Assembly: GCA_900315155.1 (NCBI GenBank)
Contig: OMYB01000001.1
Location: 62,001-126,000, forward strand
Length of the DNA: 64,000 bases
Reading direction: 5' to 3'
Origin: an uncultured Selenomonadales bacterium
GTDB lineage: Bacteria > Bacillota > Negativicutes > Selenomonadales > Selenomonadaceae
Of this stretch, positions 40,847 through 50,365 are shown in pieces. Made by a program: the position numbers and the translations under genes. Numbering within the stretch: position 1 is the first letter of the stretch; the number at the start of each line of letters is the position of its first letter. Under the pieces are notes generated by a model that saw only the letters and a list, made by a program, of their open reading frames with translations, was not told where the DNA came from and ran no database searches.

Positions 40847-41950
40847 TTACGCCTTTGTGATGCAGTGCTCCATGGCCTGGCGGACGACAGGCTCGGACAC
40901 ATCGTTGCGCGTGATGACGCGGCCGATATCCTCCATCAGGACCCAGTTCACCCTGCCGCCGACCGTCTTCTTATCATGGAAGATGTCGCGGTACATCCCC
41001 TCCACGGTGCAGCCGCCTGCCGTGAGCGGAAGCTGCAGGTCAGAGATCAGCCGCTCGACGCGATCTGCCGTGCTCTGGGGGATCAGGCCGAGCTGCACGC
41101 TGATTGCTGCAGCACCAGCCATGCCGATAGCAACGGCTTCGCCGTGGTTGTAACGCACGTAGCCGGTCTCTTTTTCGATGGTATGGCCAATCGTATGGCC
41201 GAAATTCAGGATACGGCGCAGGCCGGCTTCCTTTTCATCCTGGCTCACGACCTCTGCCTTGATTTCGCAGGAACGCGCGATCATATGGACCGCAGCTTCC
41301 GGCTCCAGGTTCAGTACCTCCTGCTCATGCTCCTCAAGGAAGCGGAAGAAATCCGCATCATAGATGACGCCGTATTTGATGATTTCCCCGAGCCCCGTAC
41401 GGACCTCACGCGGCGGCAGGGATTTCATGAGATTCAGGTCGATGAATACCGCATCCGGCTGATAGAAGGCGCCGATGAGGTTCTTGCCGAGTGCATGGTT
41501 GACGGCTACCTTGCCGCCCACGCTCGAATCGACCTGGGCCAGCAGGCTCGTCGGCAGCTGGACGAACGGAACGCCGCGCATATACGTCGCCGCGATGAAG
41601 CCAGCGAGATCGCCGACGACACCGCCGCCCAGCGCAAAAATCGGGGATTTGCGGTCGAGACCGGCTTCGATGCAGCGCGTATAGAGTTTTTCTGCCTGCG
41701 CGAGGCATTTCGTTTCCTCGCCCGCCGGTACCTCGGCGATTTCCGGTTCGAGCCCGGCTGCCTGCAGGAGCTTCTTTACCTTTTCCGCGTAAAGCCTGCC
41801 GACATTGCTGTCGGTCACGAGCAGGGTACGCTTCGAATAATGCTGATTCCTTACAAAAGAAACGAGCGCATCTTCGAGCCCATGCCCGATGAAGATGGTA
41901 TAACTGTCTTTGCCGAGTTCCACCCGGACTTCCCGTATGTTTTCAGCCAT
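40847..41950 (-). CDS. aroB: 3-dehydroquinate synthase
   Basis: A 367-aa NAD- and metal-dependent enzyme; GGGVVGDLAGFIAATYMRG carries the dinucleotide and active-site residues, and the metal ligands lie in NHGEAVAIGM and the downstream GHTIGHTIE segment. It makes 3-dehydroquinate from DAHP in the shikimate pathway. It overlaps aroK by 8 bases and ends the long dapF-to-aroB run. Confidence 0.97.
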   Translation of the reverse strand: MAENIREVRVELGKDSYTIFIGHGLEDALVSFVRNQHYSKRTLLVTDSNVGRLYAEKVKKLLQAAGLEPEIAEVPAGEETKCLAQAEKLYTRCIEAGLDRKSPIFALGGGVVGDLAGFIAATYMRGVPFVQLPTSLLAQVDSSVGGKVAVNHALGKNLIGAFYQPDAVFIDLNLMKSLPPREVRTGLGEIIKYGVIYDADFFRFLEEHEQEVLNLEPEAAVHMIARSCEIKAEVVSQDEKEAGLRRILNFGHTIGHTIEKETGYVRYNHGEAVAIGMAGAAAISVQLGLIPQSTADRVERLISDLQLPLTAGGCTVEGMYRDIFHDKKTVGGRVNWVLMEDIGRVITRNDVSEPVVRQAMEHCITKA

Positions 41951-42476
41951 GGATCACACCTCGGATTCTCAGGAAACGAAGGATCTTATCAACGACCTGC
42001 ATCGGCGAAAGGTCGCTCGTATCGACGACGAAATCCGCCTGTTCGTAGAGCGAGGCACGTTCCTCGAGAAGCTTCTCGATAGCCTCGCGGCGGTCGCCCT
42101 CATCGGCTTTATCCAGGACAGGTCGATCGCCCCTCTTCTTCGTACGGTCCAGGATCGCATCGACACTGGCACGCAGGCAGACGATGACACCGCGCTCGCG
42201 CAGCGCTTTCATATTGTGCGGGTCTTTCACCGTGCCGCCGCCCGTCGAAATGACAGCGGAAGCATGCTGGGATGCTTCGAGAACGGCCTGATGCTCGAGG
42301 GTGCGAAACCCGCTCTCCCCCTGCTGCTGAAAGATTTGCGGGATAGACATATGGTTATCCCGCTCGATTTTCTGATCGAGATCGATAAAGGCACTGCCAA
42401 GGCGCTGTGCCAGCATGCGGCCTGAGCTCGTCTTGCCCGTTCCCATGAATCCGATCAGGACGACATTCTTCCTCAT
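41943..42476 (-). CDS. aroK: Shikimate kinase
   Basis: A 177-aa P-loop kinase: Walker A GFMGTGKTSSG (9-19), shikimate-binding FIDLDQKIE and GGGTV, and the lid arginine region KKRGDRPVL. It phosphorylates shikimate. It overlaps both neighbours by 4-8 bases, giving a tight aroC-aroK-aroB order. Confidence 0.96.
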   Translation of the reverse strand: MRKNVVLIGFMGTGKTSSGRMLAQRLGSAFIDLDQKIERDNHMSIPQIFQQQGESGFRTLEHQAVLEASQHASAVISTGGGTVKDPHNMKALRERGVIVCLRASVDAILDRTKKRGDRPVLDKADEGDRREAIEKLLEERASLYEQADFVVDTSDLSPMQVVDKILRFLRIRGVIHG

Positions 42477-43642
42477 CGCTCACACCAGCCCTTTCGGATC
42501 CGCTCCTCATAGGCGCGGATCGCGCGCTTCAGGTCGCAGATGGCATCGCTGCCGAACTTCTCGCAGATGGCCTCACTGATGACAAACGCCATCATCGCTT
42601 CGCCGACGACGGCAGCGGCCTGAACCGCACAGGTATCGCTGCGCTCCTTGCATGCCGACACTTCCTCGTGGCTTTCGACATCCACGGAGTTCAGCGGCTG
42701 CATGAGCGTCGGAATTGGCTTCATCGCGGCGCGGACGACGATTTCCTCGCCATTCGACATGCCGCCCTCGAGACCGCCGGCGCGGTTTGTTTTGCGATAC
42801 GGCATGCCATCTGTGCCGAGGAAGACCTCATCGTGGATCTGGCTGCCCGGCAGGCTCCCGCAAAGGAATCCCGCACCGATCTCGACACCTTTGATCGCCT
42901 GAATGGACATCATCGCCGCGGCGATCTTCGCATCGAGGCGGCGGTCCCACTGGATATGCGTGCCGAGCCCTGCCGGTACACCGCGCACCGTGACCTCGAA
43001 AACACCGCCGAGCGTATCGCCCTTCTTCTTTGCCGCATCGATGGCCTCGCGCATCTTTGCTGCCGCATCGGCATCGAGGCAGCCCACCTCAGAGGTATCC
43101 TCACCGCCGAGCTTCGTGCGGTCGATTTTTGCGGGATCGGCCTTCACACCGCCGATTTCGAGGACCTGCGAAACCACGGTAATGCCGAGGGCACGCAGGA
43201 ATTCCTTGCAGACCGCGCCGACCGCTACGCGCATCGTCGTCTCGCGGGCACTCGAGCGCTCGAGGATATCGCGTACATCCTCGCGGTCGTATTTCATGAC
43301 TCCCGTGAGGTCCGCATGCCCCGGACGCGCCGCCGTGACTTTCGGGCCTTCCGGTTCGCCAAAAGGAGCCATGCGCCCGCCCCAGTTCGCATAGTCGCGG
43401 TTCACGACCTGCAGCGTGACCGGGCCGCCGAGCGTCCGGCCGAAGCGCACGCCCGAGACAACCTGTACCTTATCTTTCTCGATCTTCATACGGCCGCCGC
43501 GGCCATAGCCGCCCTGACGACGTGCGAGGTCGCGGTTGATAGCTGCCTCGTCCAGTTTCAATCCGGCTGGCAGCCCCTCCAGGATAGCGGTCAGGCATGG
43601 CCCGTGAGACTCGCCTGCGGTCATGAATCGTAACATGGTCAT
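42473..43642 (-). CDS. aroC: Chorismate synthase
   Basis: A 389-aa FMN-dependent enzyme converting EPSP to chorismate. Signatures are GESHGPCL at the N-terminus, RSSARETTMRVAVGA in the middle and the conserved C-terminal DIKRA-like segment (CDLKRAI). Start ATG 43642 is six bases after GAGGTG; the frame is open much further upstream but that part lies in the preceding gene. Confidence 0.97.
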   Translation of the reverse strand: MTMLRFMTAGESHGPCLTAILEGLPAGLKLDEAAINRDLARRQGGYGRGGRMKIEKDKVQVVSGVRFGRTLGGPVTLQVVNRDYANWGGRMAPFGEPEGPKVTAARPGHADLTGVMKYDREDVRDILERSSARETTMRVAVGAVCKEFLRALGITVVSQVLEIGGVKADPAKIDRTKLGGEDTSEVGCLDADAAAKMREAIDAAKKKGDTLGGVFEVTVRGVPAGLGTHIQWDRRLDAKIAAAMMSIQAIKGVEIGAGFLCGSLPGSQIHDEVFLGTDGMPYRKTNRAGGLEGGMSNGEEIVVRAAMKPIPTLMQPLNSVDVESHEEVSACKERSDTCAVQAAAVVGEAMMAFVISEAICEKFGSDAICDLKRAIRAYEERIRKGWCER

Positions 43643-43670
43643 AGGATACACCTCTTTGATACACTGAGAT

Positions 43671-44324
43671 TTACTGCTGATAGAGCCTGTCGTATTCCTT
43701 TTCATCGTGCAGGACACGGCGGACATACTCGCGCGTCTCGTTGAACGGGATGGCATCGATATCGGAAAAGTCCGAACCCCAGCCATACTTCTGCATCCAG
43801 TCGCGGACATTCCCGCGGCCCGCATTATAGGCCGCAAGGGCGAGCACGTCGTTGCCGTAGAACTCCCGCTGCAGCGAGGAAAGATACCAGATACCGTAGC
43901 GGATATTCCGCTCCGGATCATGCAGGCCATCTACCGAATAGGAATAATCATCGATCTGCTCGGCAATCCACCCTGCTGTCTCCGGCATGAGCTGCATGAG
44001 CCCGACGGCACCGCGGTGGGAATGCACATCATTTTGGAACTTGCTCTCTGCCTTGATGACGGCTGCGGCAAGATGCGCGTCCACCCCGTAGGTTCCTGCA
44101 TACCGCTCGATGGTTGCGCGGTATGGGAACGGATAGATATACTTGCGTTGCACCGGCGTAAGCTGAAGGGAAAACCAGATGACGAGCACCGCCAGCAGGA
44201 TGGTGCAGCCCCCAAACAGGGCATAAGCTCTGCGCCGATCCATGCGCCTGTCGGCAGCACGGTGCCGATGGACGCGCGAGCGGAATTCGGACTGGGATTC
44301 CCCATCGGATAACCTTTCCGTCAT
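43671..44324 (-). CDS. Membrane-anchored lytic transglycosylase (SLT domain)
   Basis: A 217-aa protein. A basic cytoplasmic N-terminus of about 35 residues precedes one transmembrane helix (about 38-57). The extracytoplasmic SLT domain has the catalytic glutamate in AAVIKAESKF, the GLMQLMPETA motif and the AAYNAGRGNV segment. It cleaves peptidoglycan glycan strands. Relatives next to coaE occur in Firmicutes (YjbJ-like). Start ATG 44324 is chosen for the GGAAGG boxes before it; the ATG at 44357 lies inside coaE. Confidence 0.9.
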   Translation of the reverse strand: MTERLSDGESQSEFRSRVHRHRAADRRMDRRRAYALFGGCTILLAVLVIWFSLQLTPVQRKYIYPFPYRATIERYAGTYGVDAHLAAAVIKAESKFQNDVHSHRGAVGLMQLMPETAGWIAEQIDDYSYSVDGLHDPERNIRYGIWYLSSLQREFYGNDVLALAAYNAGRGNVRDWMQKYGWGSDFSDIDAIPFNETREYVRRVLHDEKEYDRLYQQ

Positions 44325-44344
44325 ACGGCCTTCCTTCCCATAAA

Positions 44345-44932
44345 CTAAAGCGTGCATAACATTTCCTCGACCTGGCGGCGCGTCTGTTCCGGCGTTCCAT
44401 TATTATCGATGCAGAACTTCGCACGCATGCACTTCTCTGAAAGAGGCATCTGCGCCGCGATGCGCGCATCCGCCTCCTCAGGCAACCATCCATTGCGCGC
44501 GATCAGGCGCGCCTTCTGCACCTCCGGACGTACCCAGACGACACAGACGGCATCGCAGCACGCATCCCAGCCCGACTCATAAAGCAGCGGAACGTCCAGC
44601 ACGCAAATAGGTGTTCCTTTTTCCCGCTCCCGTTCCATGGCTTCGAGCATGGCCTTTCGGATGATCGGGTGCGCCGTCTCATTCATCCACGTGCGCTCTT
44701 TCACGTCGGCAAAAACGATTGCCCCAATAGCATGCCGGTCGAGCCCGCCGTCAGCCTGCAGGATGCTGCGGCCCCAATGCGAGACATATGCCTCAAAAAG
44801 AGGCTGACCAGGCTCCATGAGAGCATGGCAAAGGACATCGGCATCCAGAACGGTCACGCCCCTTTCGCGGAGCATGGCAGAAACCGTGCTCTTGCCGCAG
44901 GCAATGCCGCCCGTAAGACCAAGCAATTTCAT
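44345..44932 (-). CDS. coaE: Dephospho-CoA kinase
   Basis: A 195-aa P-loop kinase with GLTGGIACGKST at 4-15, DADVLCH and DVPLLYESG motifs. It catalyses the last step of coenzyme A synthesis. The ATG at 44932 starts four bases after the polA stop, with its RBS (GAGGCG) inside the last polA codons. Together with coaBC this window holds two CoA pathway genes in the same transcript. Confidence 0.95.
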   Translation of the reverse strand: MKLLGLTGGIACGKSTVSAMLRERGVTVLDADVLCHALMEPGQPLFEAYVSHWGRSILQADGGLDRHAIGAIVFADVKERTWMNETAHPIIRKAMLEAMEREREKGTPICVLDVPLLYESGWDACCDAVCVVWVRPEVQKARLIARNGWLPEEADARIAAQMPLSEKCMRAKFCIDNNGTPEQTRRQVEEMLCTL

Positions 44933-44936
44933 CGCA

Positions 44937-47546
44937 TCATTTCGCCTCGGCCCAGTTTTTTCCTTCATGGATATCGATACTGAGCGGTACGGAAAGTTCC
45001 GCCACCTGCTCCATCGCTTCCTTGAGGATAGCATTTACTTGCGGAATCTCGCTCTCGATGACCTCGAGGACAAGCTCATCGTGGACCTGCAGCAGAATAC
45101 GGCTCTTCAGCCCTGCCTGCCGAATGCCATTCCAGGCGCGGATCATCGCGAGCTTGATGATATCGGCAGCCGTTCCCTGGATTGGGGTATTCATCGCCAT
45201 GCGCTCCGCCAGCGAACGCTGGTTGAAGTTCCGGCTGTGGATAGCGGGCAGGCTGCGGCGCCTGCCATAAAGCGTCGTGACGAAGCCCTGCTCGTGTGCC
45301 TTGGCGACGATGTCATCCATGAACTGCTTCACGCCCGGATAGCGCTCGAAATACGTCGCGATGTAATGCGCCGCTTCCTTGCGCGGGATATGCAGGTCGC
45401 GCGAGAGACCGTAATCGCTGATGCCGTAGACGATGCCGAAATTGACCGCCTTTGCCTTGCGGCGCATCTCCGGCGTCACATCTGCGAGCGGCACACCGAA
45501 GACCTCCGATGCCGTACGCGCATGGATGTCCTGTCCCTGGCGGAACGCATCGATGAAGTTTTCATCCCTGGAAATATGCGCGAGCAGGCGCAGCTCAATC
45601 TGCGAATAATCGGCGGACAGCAAGGCATCATAGCCTTCGCCCGGCTCAAAGAGCGCACGGATGGTTTTGCCTTCCTCTGTACGCACAGGGATGTTCTGCA
45701 AGTTCGGATCCGAGCTCGAGAGCCGTCCCGTCGCCGTAACCGTCTGGTTGAAGTTCGTATAGACGCGGCCCGTGTCCTCATGGATGATCCCCGCGAGGCC
45801 ATCGAGATACGTCGATTTGAGCTTGTTCCACATGCGGTACTGCAGGATCTGCTCCACGACCGGATGGTCATAGCGCAGCGTCTCGAGCACCTCGGCATTC
45901 GTCGAGTACCCCGTCTTCGTCTTCTTGATCGGCGGCAGCCCCATCTCTTCGAAAAGGACATGCCCCAGCTGTTTCGGCGAATTCAGGTTGAATTCATGCC
46001 CGACCAGCGTATAAATATCCTGTTCCAGACTATGGATGCGCGCGCCAACCGTCTCCCCTTCGGCCATCAGATGCGCTCGGTTGATGTAGACACCGTTCTG
46101 CTCCATGCCCGCGAGGACCTCAACGAGAGGAAGCTCGATGGTCTCATAGAGCTTCATGAGCGCCTGCTTCCCGAGCTGCTGCGAAAGGATCGGCTGCAGG
46201 CGCTGGCAGATTTGTGCCTGCCAGACAGCCTGAACGACCGCATCCGCAACATCCTCCGGAACCTGTTCCGAAGGGAAATGCGCATGCGCGAGATGAGAAA
46301 GCTCGTAATGGCTGAGTTCCGGCTGCAGCAGATAGGCCGCGAGCTCGACATCAAAATAGTGACTGCCCGGACGCAGGCCGGCATGGTAAAAACGCTTCAG
46401 GCCAAACAGGGAGACTCCCTGTTCGAGCCGGTCGCAAAGCTTTGGAAACACCGCGCTCTCCGCGGCTGCATAATAGGCTTTCGCGCCATCATACACTGCA
46501 AGACCGGTGAGCTTCTCAAAGGGAACCTGACCGGCGAAAATGCCGGCCGCGCCGATCGAACCGGAAAAAGCAGGCATATCCGCCGCGTCACGCAGCTCCG
46601 TATAGGAAAGATCCGCCGGCTTCACGTCCTCGGCCTCGAGACCGAGCGTGAGCTCCGCTTCTTCTTCCCCATAAAGCTTCGTAAAGTTCCGCCAGGCACC
46701 GCGCAGCTCGTAGCTGTCGCAGAAGGCGCGCATGGCGGCATGGTCCGGATGAATCGCGTAGTCCTCCTCGCGGAAGTTCAGGTCTGGAACAGCGAGCTCG
46801 ATCGTTGCCAGGTCTTTGGACAACAAAGCCTGCCCGCGGTTTTCTGTGAGCCGTTCCTGCAGTTTCTTTCCCTTGACCTCGGGGATATGGTCGAGCACGT
46901 TCTCCACGCTGCCATAGGCGATGATCAGCTTGCCTGCCGTTTTCGGGCCGACCCCCGGAACGCCCGGGATATTATCCGCCGTATCGCCCATCAGGCCTTT
47001 CAGGTCGATGAGCTTGATGGGCTCAAAGCCGTACTCCTCGGTAAAGGCCGCCGTGTCATACTCCTTGAGTTCCGAGATTCCCTTTTTCGTGAGCAGGACA
47101 CGCAGGTTCTCGCGCACGAGCTGCAGGGCATCGCGGTCTCCGGTGATGACGACGGTGTCATAGCCCTCACCTGCGGCCTGCGTCGCCAGCGTGCCGATGA
47201 TATCGTCTGCCTCGTAGTTTTCCTTTTCCAGGAACGTGATGCCGCTCGCTTCCGCAAAATCCTGCAGCATCGGAATCTGGGCGATGAGCTCCTCCGGCGT
47301 CTTATCGCGGTTGCCCTTGTAGGCCGCATATTTTTCCGTACGGAACGTATGACGGCTTTTATCGAAAGCGATGAGCAGCAGATCCGGCTGCAGGTCACCG
47401 ATCAGTTTCGTGAGCATATTCGAAAAGCCGGAAATAGCCCCCGTCGGCTCGCCTTTCGTATCGGTCAGCTGCGGCATGGCATAGAATGCCCGGAACATCA
47501 GGCTGCTGCCATCCAATACCACAAACCGCTTCTTCGTCTTCGCCAT
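44937..47546 (-). CDS. polA: DNA polymerase I
   Basis: An 869-aa polymerase: N-terminal 5'-3' exonuclease (about 1-290), a central 3'-5' exonuclease-like domain (about 310-470) and the polymerase domain (about 490-869) with motif A SADYSQIELR, motif B RRKAKAVNFGIVYG and motif C QVHDELVLE. The central domain lacks the acidic residues needed for proofreading: the DxE of Exo I is replaced around SGSIGAAG, and Exo II has GLKRFYH instead of a YDxG-like motif. This resembles Bacillus and Thermus enzymes. It fills gaps in Okazaki-fragment maturation and repair. Confidence 0.97.
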   Translation of the reverse strand: MAKTKKRFVVLDGSSLMFRAFYAMPQLTDTKGEPTGAISGFSNMLTKLIGDLQPDLLLIAFDKSRHTFRTEKYAAYKGNRDKTPEELIAQIPMLQDFAEASGITFLEKENYEADDIIGTLATQAAGEGYDTVVITGDRDALQLVRENLRVLLTKKGISELKEYDTAAFTEEYGFEPIKLIDLKGLMGDTADNIPGVPGVGPKTAGKLIIAYGSVENVLDHIPEVKGKKLQERLTENRGQALLSKDLATIELAVPDLNFREEDYAIHPDHAAMRAFCDSYELRGAWRNFTKLYGEEEAELTLGLEAEDVKPADLSYTELRDAADMPAFSGSIGAAGIFAGQVPFEKLTGLAVYDGAKAYYAAAESAVFPKLCDRLEQGVSLFGLKRFYHAGLRPGSHYFDVELAAYLLQPELSHYELSHLAHAHFPSEQVPEDVADAVVQAVWQAQICQRLQPILSQQLGKQALMKLYETIELPLVEVLAGMEQNGVYINRAHLMAEGETVGARIHSLEQDIYTLVGHEFNLNSPKQLGHVLFEEMGLPPIKKTKTGYSTNAEVLETLRYDHPVVEQILQYRMWNKLKSTYLDGLAGIIHEDTGRVYTNFNQTVTATGRLSSSDPNLQNIPVRTEEGKTIRALFEPGEGYDALLSADYSQIELRLLAHISRDENFIDAFRQGQDIHARTASEVFGVPLADVTPEMRRKAKAVNFGIVYGISDYGLSRDLHIPRKEAAHYIATYFERYPGVKQFMDDIVAKAHEQGFVTTLYGRRRSLPAIHSRNFNQRSLAERMAMNTPIQGTAADIIKLAMIRAWNGIRQAGLKSRILLQVHDELVLEVIESEIPQVNAILKEAMEQVAELSVPLSIDIHEGKNWAEAK

Positions 47547-47597
47547 CGTTGTCCGCCTTTCTGCAATCTATCACCTGTACCAAACGGATACCGGAAA

Positions 47598-48815
47598 TCA
47601 GTGTTTCGTGGCTTCCGCCTCGATTTCCTGCAGCGTCTTGACGTGATTCTTCTCCGCCTTCTGGCTCTTCTTCTCCTTCTTGGATGCCTTGGCCTGTGCA
47701 TCGGCGTCCGCTTTCATCTCGACTACCGGCACCTGCGGCTCTGCCGGGGCGGCCTGCGTTGCCTGTGCTGCAGCAGCCTCGGTACCCGTCGACTTCATCG
47801 TATAGGTGCCATCCTTCGCGAGCGCGCCCTGCAGGTGGAACAGCTTACCGGCATCCGTGGCATCGCAGTAAAGCGTATCTTTCTTATCATAGCCTGCCGC
47901 CTTGCCTTCGCTGGAGAGGAGTTCCTGCGCATCGGCGTTCCAGCCCAGGCTGATCTTCGTCGTCTCCGCGAGCTGGACCGCCGGCAGATACGTGCGGCCA
48001 TCCTGAACGACAGCCTTGCCCTTCATCTTCTTGCCATTGACAAAGAGCGGATATACCTTTGCGATATACGTCGGCTCGCCATCGGATGCCTCGATTTTCT
48101 TTTCGATAGCCTCATCGCTCTCGAAGTCCGAAACGCCATACCCCTTCAGCCATGCCTTGACGTCATCGACGCTGACATTCTGCCAGCCATAACCATCCGG
48201 ATAGATGTAGTAAGCGACCTGATTATCGTCCGTCTTCTCGACAACGATGCGGTTGTACGTGATTTCGACCGGCGTACCGACCTGTACGTTATCGAAAAGC
48301 TGCTCCACATCCTCCTCCAGCATGCGGACACAGCCGTTCGAGGCATACGTACCGATAGACTCCGGATGGTTCGTACCGTGGATACCATAGTTGCCCTGAA
48401 TCGTCATCCAGCGATAGCCGATCGGGCAGTCCGGGCCGGAAGGGATAGAAACCGTCGGATCATGCGGCGACGTCCAGGTCGGATTGACGATCTTTTCCTG
48501 GATCTTGTAATATCCCGTCGGGGTCGGCGTGGACGGCTCCCCGGGACCAATCGGATAAAGCGCCACACGGTCATTCCCACGGAACAGCGTCAGAGAACGC
48601 GCCGCCAGATTGATGACAATCTTAGACGGTTCCTCCTTCTTCTGCGCTGCAGCCTTGACATCCGCCTTGGCCAGCGGCTTTCCGCCCGGTGCTGTATAAA
48701 GCATCTGCGTCGAACCATCCGACTCCGCAGCCTGTACGGTCAGCGGCATAGCCGTGCCCGTCAGCAGAGCTGCCCCCAGGAGGCCTGCAAGAATCTTCTT
48801 TTTCGTGTTTTTCAT
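47598..48815 (-). CDS. L,D-transpeptidase, YkuD family, exported
   Basis: A 405-aa protein. A signal peptide (MKNTKKKILAG, cleavage after VQA about residue 31) is followed by a YkuD domain (about 70-200) with HGTNHPESIG and the catalytic cysteine in SNGCVRM. A middle domain of copper-amine-oxidase-like fold may bind the wall (KGKAVVQDGRTYLPAVQL). The last 60 residues are Ala- and Lys-rich, probably disordered. It forms 3-3 crosslinks in peptidoglycan or attaches proteins to it. Start ATG 48815 agrees with the signal peptide. Confidence 0.92.
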   Translation of the reverse strand: MKNTKKKILAGLLGAALLTGTAMPLTVQAAESDGSTQMLYTAPGGKPLAKADVKAAAQKKEEPSKIVINLAARSLTLFRGNDRVALYPIGPGEPSTPTPTGYYKIQEKIVNPTWTSPHDPTVSIPSGPDCPIGYRWMTIQGNYGIHGTNHPESIGTYASNGCVRMLEEDVEQLFDNVQVGTPVEITYNRIVVEKTDDNQVAYYIYPDGYGWQNVSVDDVKAWLKGYGVSDFESDEAIEKKIEASDGEPTYIAKVYPLFVNGKKMKGKAVVQDGRTYLPAVQLAETTKISLGWNADAQELLSSEGKAAGYDKKDTLYCDATDAGKLFHLQGALAKDGTYTMKSTGTEAAAAQATQAAPAEPQVPVVEMKADADAQAKASKKEKKSQKAEKNHVKTLQEIEAEATKH

Positions 48816-48873
48816 GTTTCCTATCTCTTTTCCCTTGATACAACTATGACAAAAACTAAACTGCCGGATGTGC

Positions 48874-50133
48874 TTATTTTGCAGACATGCCTGGCAGGCA
48901 CTGCTGTGCATGGTCGAGAATGATGCCCGCGAGTTCGCGCTTGCTCATGAGTGGATAGCGTTCCACGCTGCCATCTGCACCGCAGATGGTCACACGATTT
49001 GTCTCCGTGCCAAATCCGGCATCTGCCTGCGACACATCGTTGGCTACGATGAAATCGAGGTTTTTCTTCGCGAGTTTTGCGCGCGCATAGCTCTCGACAT
49101 CCTGCGTTTCTGCGGCAAATCCGACCAGTACCTGATGCGTCTTCTTCTTCCCCAGTTCGTAAAGGATATCCGGGTTGCGCGTGAGATGCAGGGTGAGCCC
49201 ATCCTCGCTTTTCTTGATTTTCTGCGCTGCGACATGAACGGGGCGGTAGTCCGCCACTGCCGCGGATTTCACGACCAGGTCGGTATCCGCATATTCGCGG
49301 AGTACCGCCTCATGCATCTCGCGTGCGGTCTGGATGCGCACCACACGCACCCCGGCCGGCGCAGGGAGCTCCGCCGGCCCGGAAACGAGCACGACCTCGG
49401 CACCGCGTGCCGCAGCCTCAGCCGCGACGGCATACCCCATGCGGCCTGTCGCATGATTCCCGATAAACCGTACCGGGTCGATAGGCTCGATCGTGCCGCC
49501 CGCCGTAACGAGAACTTTCCGCCCCTTGAGCGGCTGGCCTGCCGTCATAGCCTGAACAACAGCCTCCACAAGGACTGCCGGTTCCGGCAGGCGTCCCTTT
49601 CCGCTCGTCGCGCAGGCGAGATGCCCTGCTGCCGGTTCGATGATATGGGAGCCGCGCGTGCGAAGGATTTCCATGTTGTGTTGCGTCGCCGCGTGCTCAT
49701 ACATATTCGTATTCATCGCCGGAGCGAACCAGACGGGCGCCTTCGTCGCCAGCAATGTCGTCGAAAGCATATCGTCGGCGATGCCATTCGCCGCCTTCGC
49801 CAGGATATTCGCCGTAGCCGGAGCGACGAGCACGAGATCGGCGAGCTTTGCCAGTGCGATGTGCTCGACATGGAACTCCTGAACAGGCGCCCACATATCC
49901 ATCGCAACCGGCTGGCCGCTGATTTCGCGGAACGTCAGCGGCGTCACGAATTCCGCTGCCTCACGCGTGAGGATGACGTGGACATCCGCGCCGCATTTTT
50001 TCAGGCGGCTCACGATGTCCACGGCCTTATACGCTGCGATGCTGCCCGTCACACCGATAACGATATGGCGGCCGGCAAGTTTCCCTGCCATAGCCGCCAT
50101 ACTCTGCTGACCGGCTGCCTGTTCAGCCGTCAT
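48874..50133 (-). CDS. coaBC: Bifunctional phosphopantothenoylcysteine decarboxylase / phosphopantothenate-cysteine ligase
   Basis: A 419-aa CoaBC. The N-terminal flavoprotein (CoaC) half has VTGSIAAYKA, the PAMNTNMY motif and the active cysteine in HLACATSGKGR. The C-terminal CoaB half starts at KVLVTAGGTIEPIDPVR and has the NHATGRMG dimerisation motif. It makes phosphopantetheine for CoA. Start ATG 50133 gives about 12 residues before the family core; an internal Met shortly after is an alternative. It follows rpoZ directly. Confidence 0.95.
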   Translation of the reverse strand: MTAEQAAGQQSMAAMAGKLAGRHIVIGVTGSIAAYKAVDIVSRLKKCGADVHVILTREAAEFVTPLTFREISGQPVAMDMWAPVQEFHVEHIALAKLADLVLVAPATANILAKAANGIADDMLSTTLLATKAPVWFAPAMNTNMYEHAATQHNMEILRTRGSHIIEPAAGHLACATSGKGRLPEPAVLVEAVVQAMTAGQPLKGRKVLVTAGGTIEPIDPVRFIGNHATGRMGYAVAAEAAARGAEVVLVSGPAELPAPAGVRVVRIQTAREMHEAVLREYADTDLVVKSAAVADYRPVHVAAQKIKKSEDGLTLHLTRNPDILYELGKKKTHQVLVGFAAETQDVESYARAKLAKKNLDFIVANDVSQADAGFGTETNRVTICGADGSVERYPLMSKRELAGIILDHAQQCLPGMSAK

Positions 50134-50134
50134 C

Positions 50135-50365
50135 TTATCGATCCGCCTTTGCGAGCTTGTACGAGACCTTGCCCTCAGCAATCTCTTCGAGCGCATTCGA
50201 TACGTTCTTCGTCGACTGCTTGACGGCCTCGATATCGGCGCCATCGTTGATTTCGCGGGCACGCTTTGCTGCGCAGACCACGAGGCCGTAACGGCTGTCC
50301 ACTTTCGTCATGAGTTTATCCGTGGACGGGTTAACCATGCTCATCGGTTCATTATTTTTTTTCAT
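50135..50365 (-). CDS. rpoZ: DNA-directed RNA polymerase omega subunit
   Basis: A 76-aa omega subunit with the conserved [14 protein letters not shown] segment and [14 protein letters not shown]. It aids assembly of beta-prime. The start ATG at 50365 lies within the end of gmk, seven bases after GAGGTG. The gmk-rpoZ-coaBC order is conserved in Firmicutes. Confidence 0.95.
   Translation of the reverse strand: MKKNNEPMSMVNPSTDKLMTKVDSRYGLVVCAAKRAREINDGADIEAVKQSTKNVSNALEEIAEGKVSYKLAKADR

Noticed and set aside
43643-43930. 96-residue extension of chorismate synthase
   Set aside because: This part lies on top of the transglycosylase gene and is low-complexity in translation.
48816-48911. Longer N-terminus of the L,D-transpeptidase
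   Set aside because: It would bury the signal peptide 32 residues inside and overlap the end of coaBC.
44817-48923. Open frame of about 4.1 kb on the plus strand opposite polA and the L,D-transpeptidase gene
   Set aside because: It mirrors the codon pattern of the real minus-strand genes in GC-rich DNA; its translation is Arg/Leu/His-rich without any domain, and it crosses several gene boundaries.
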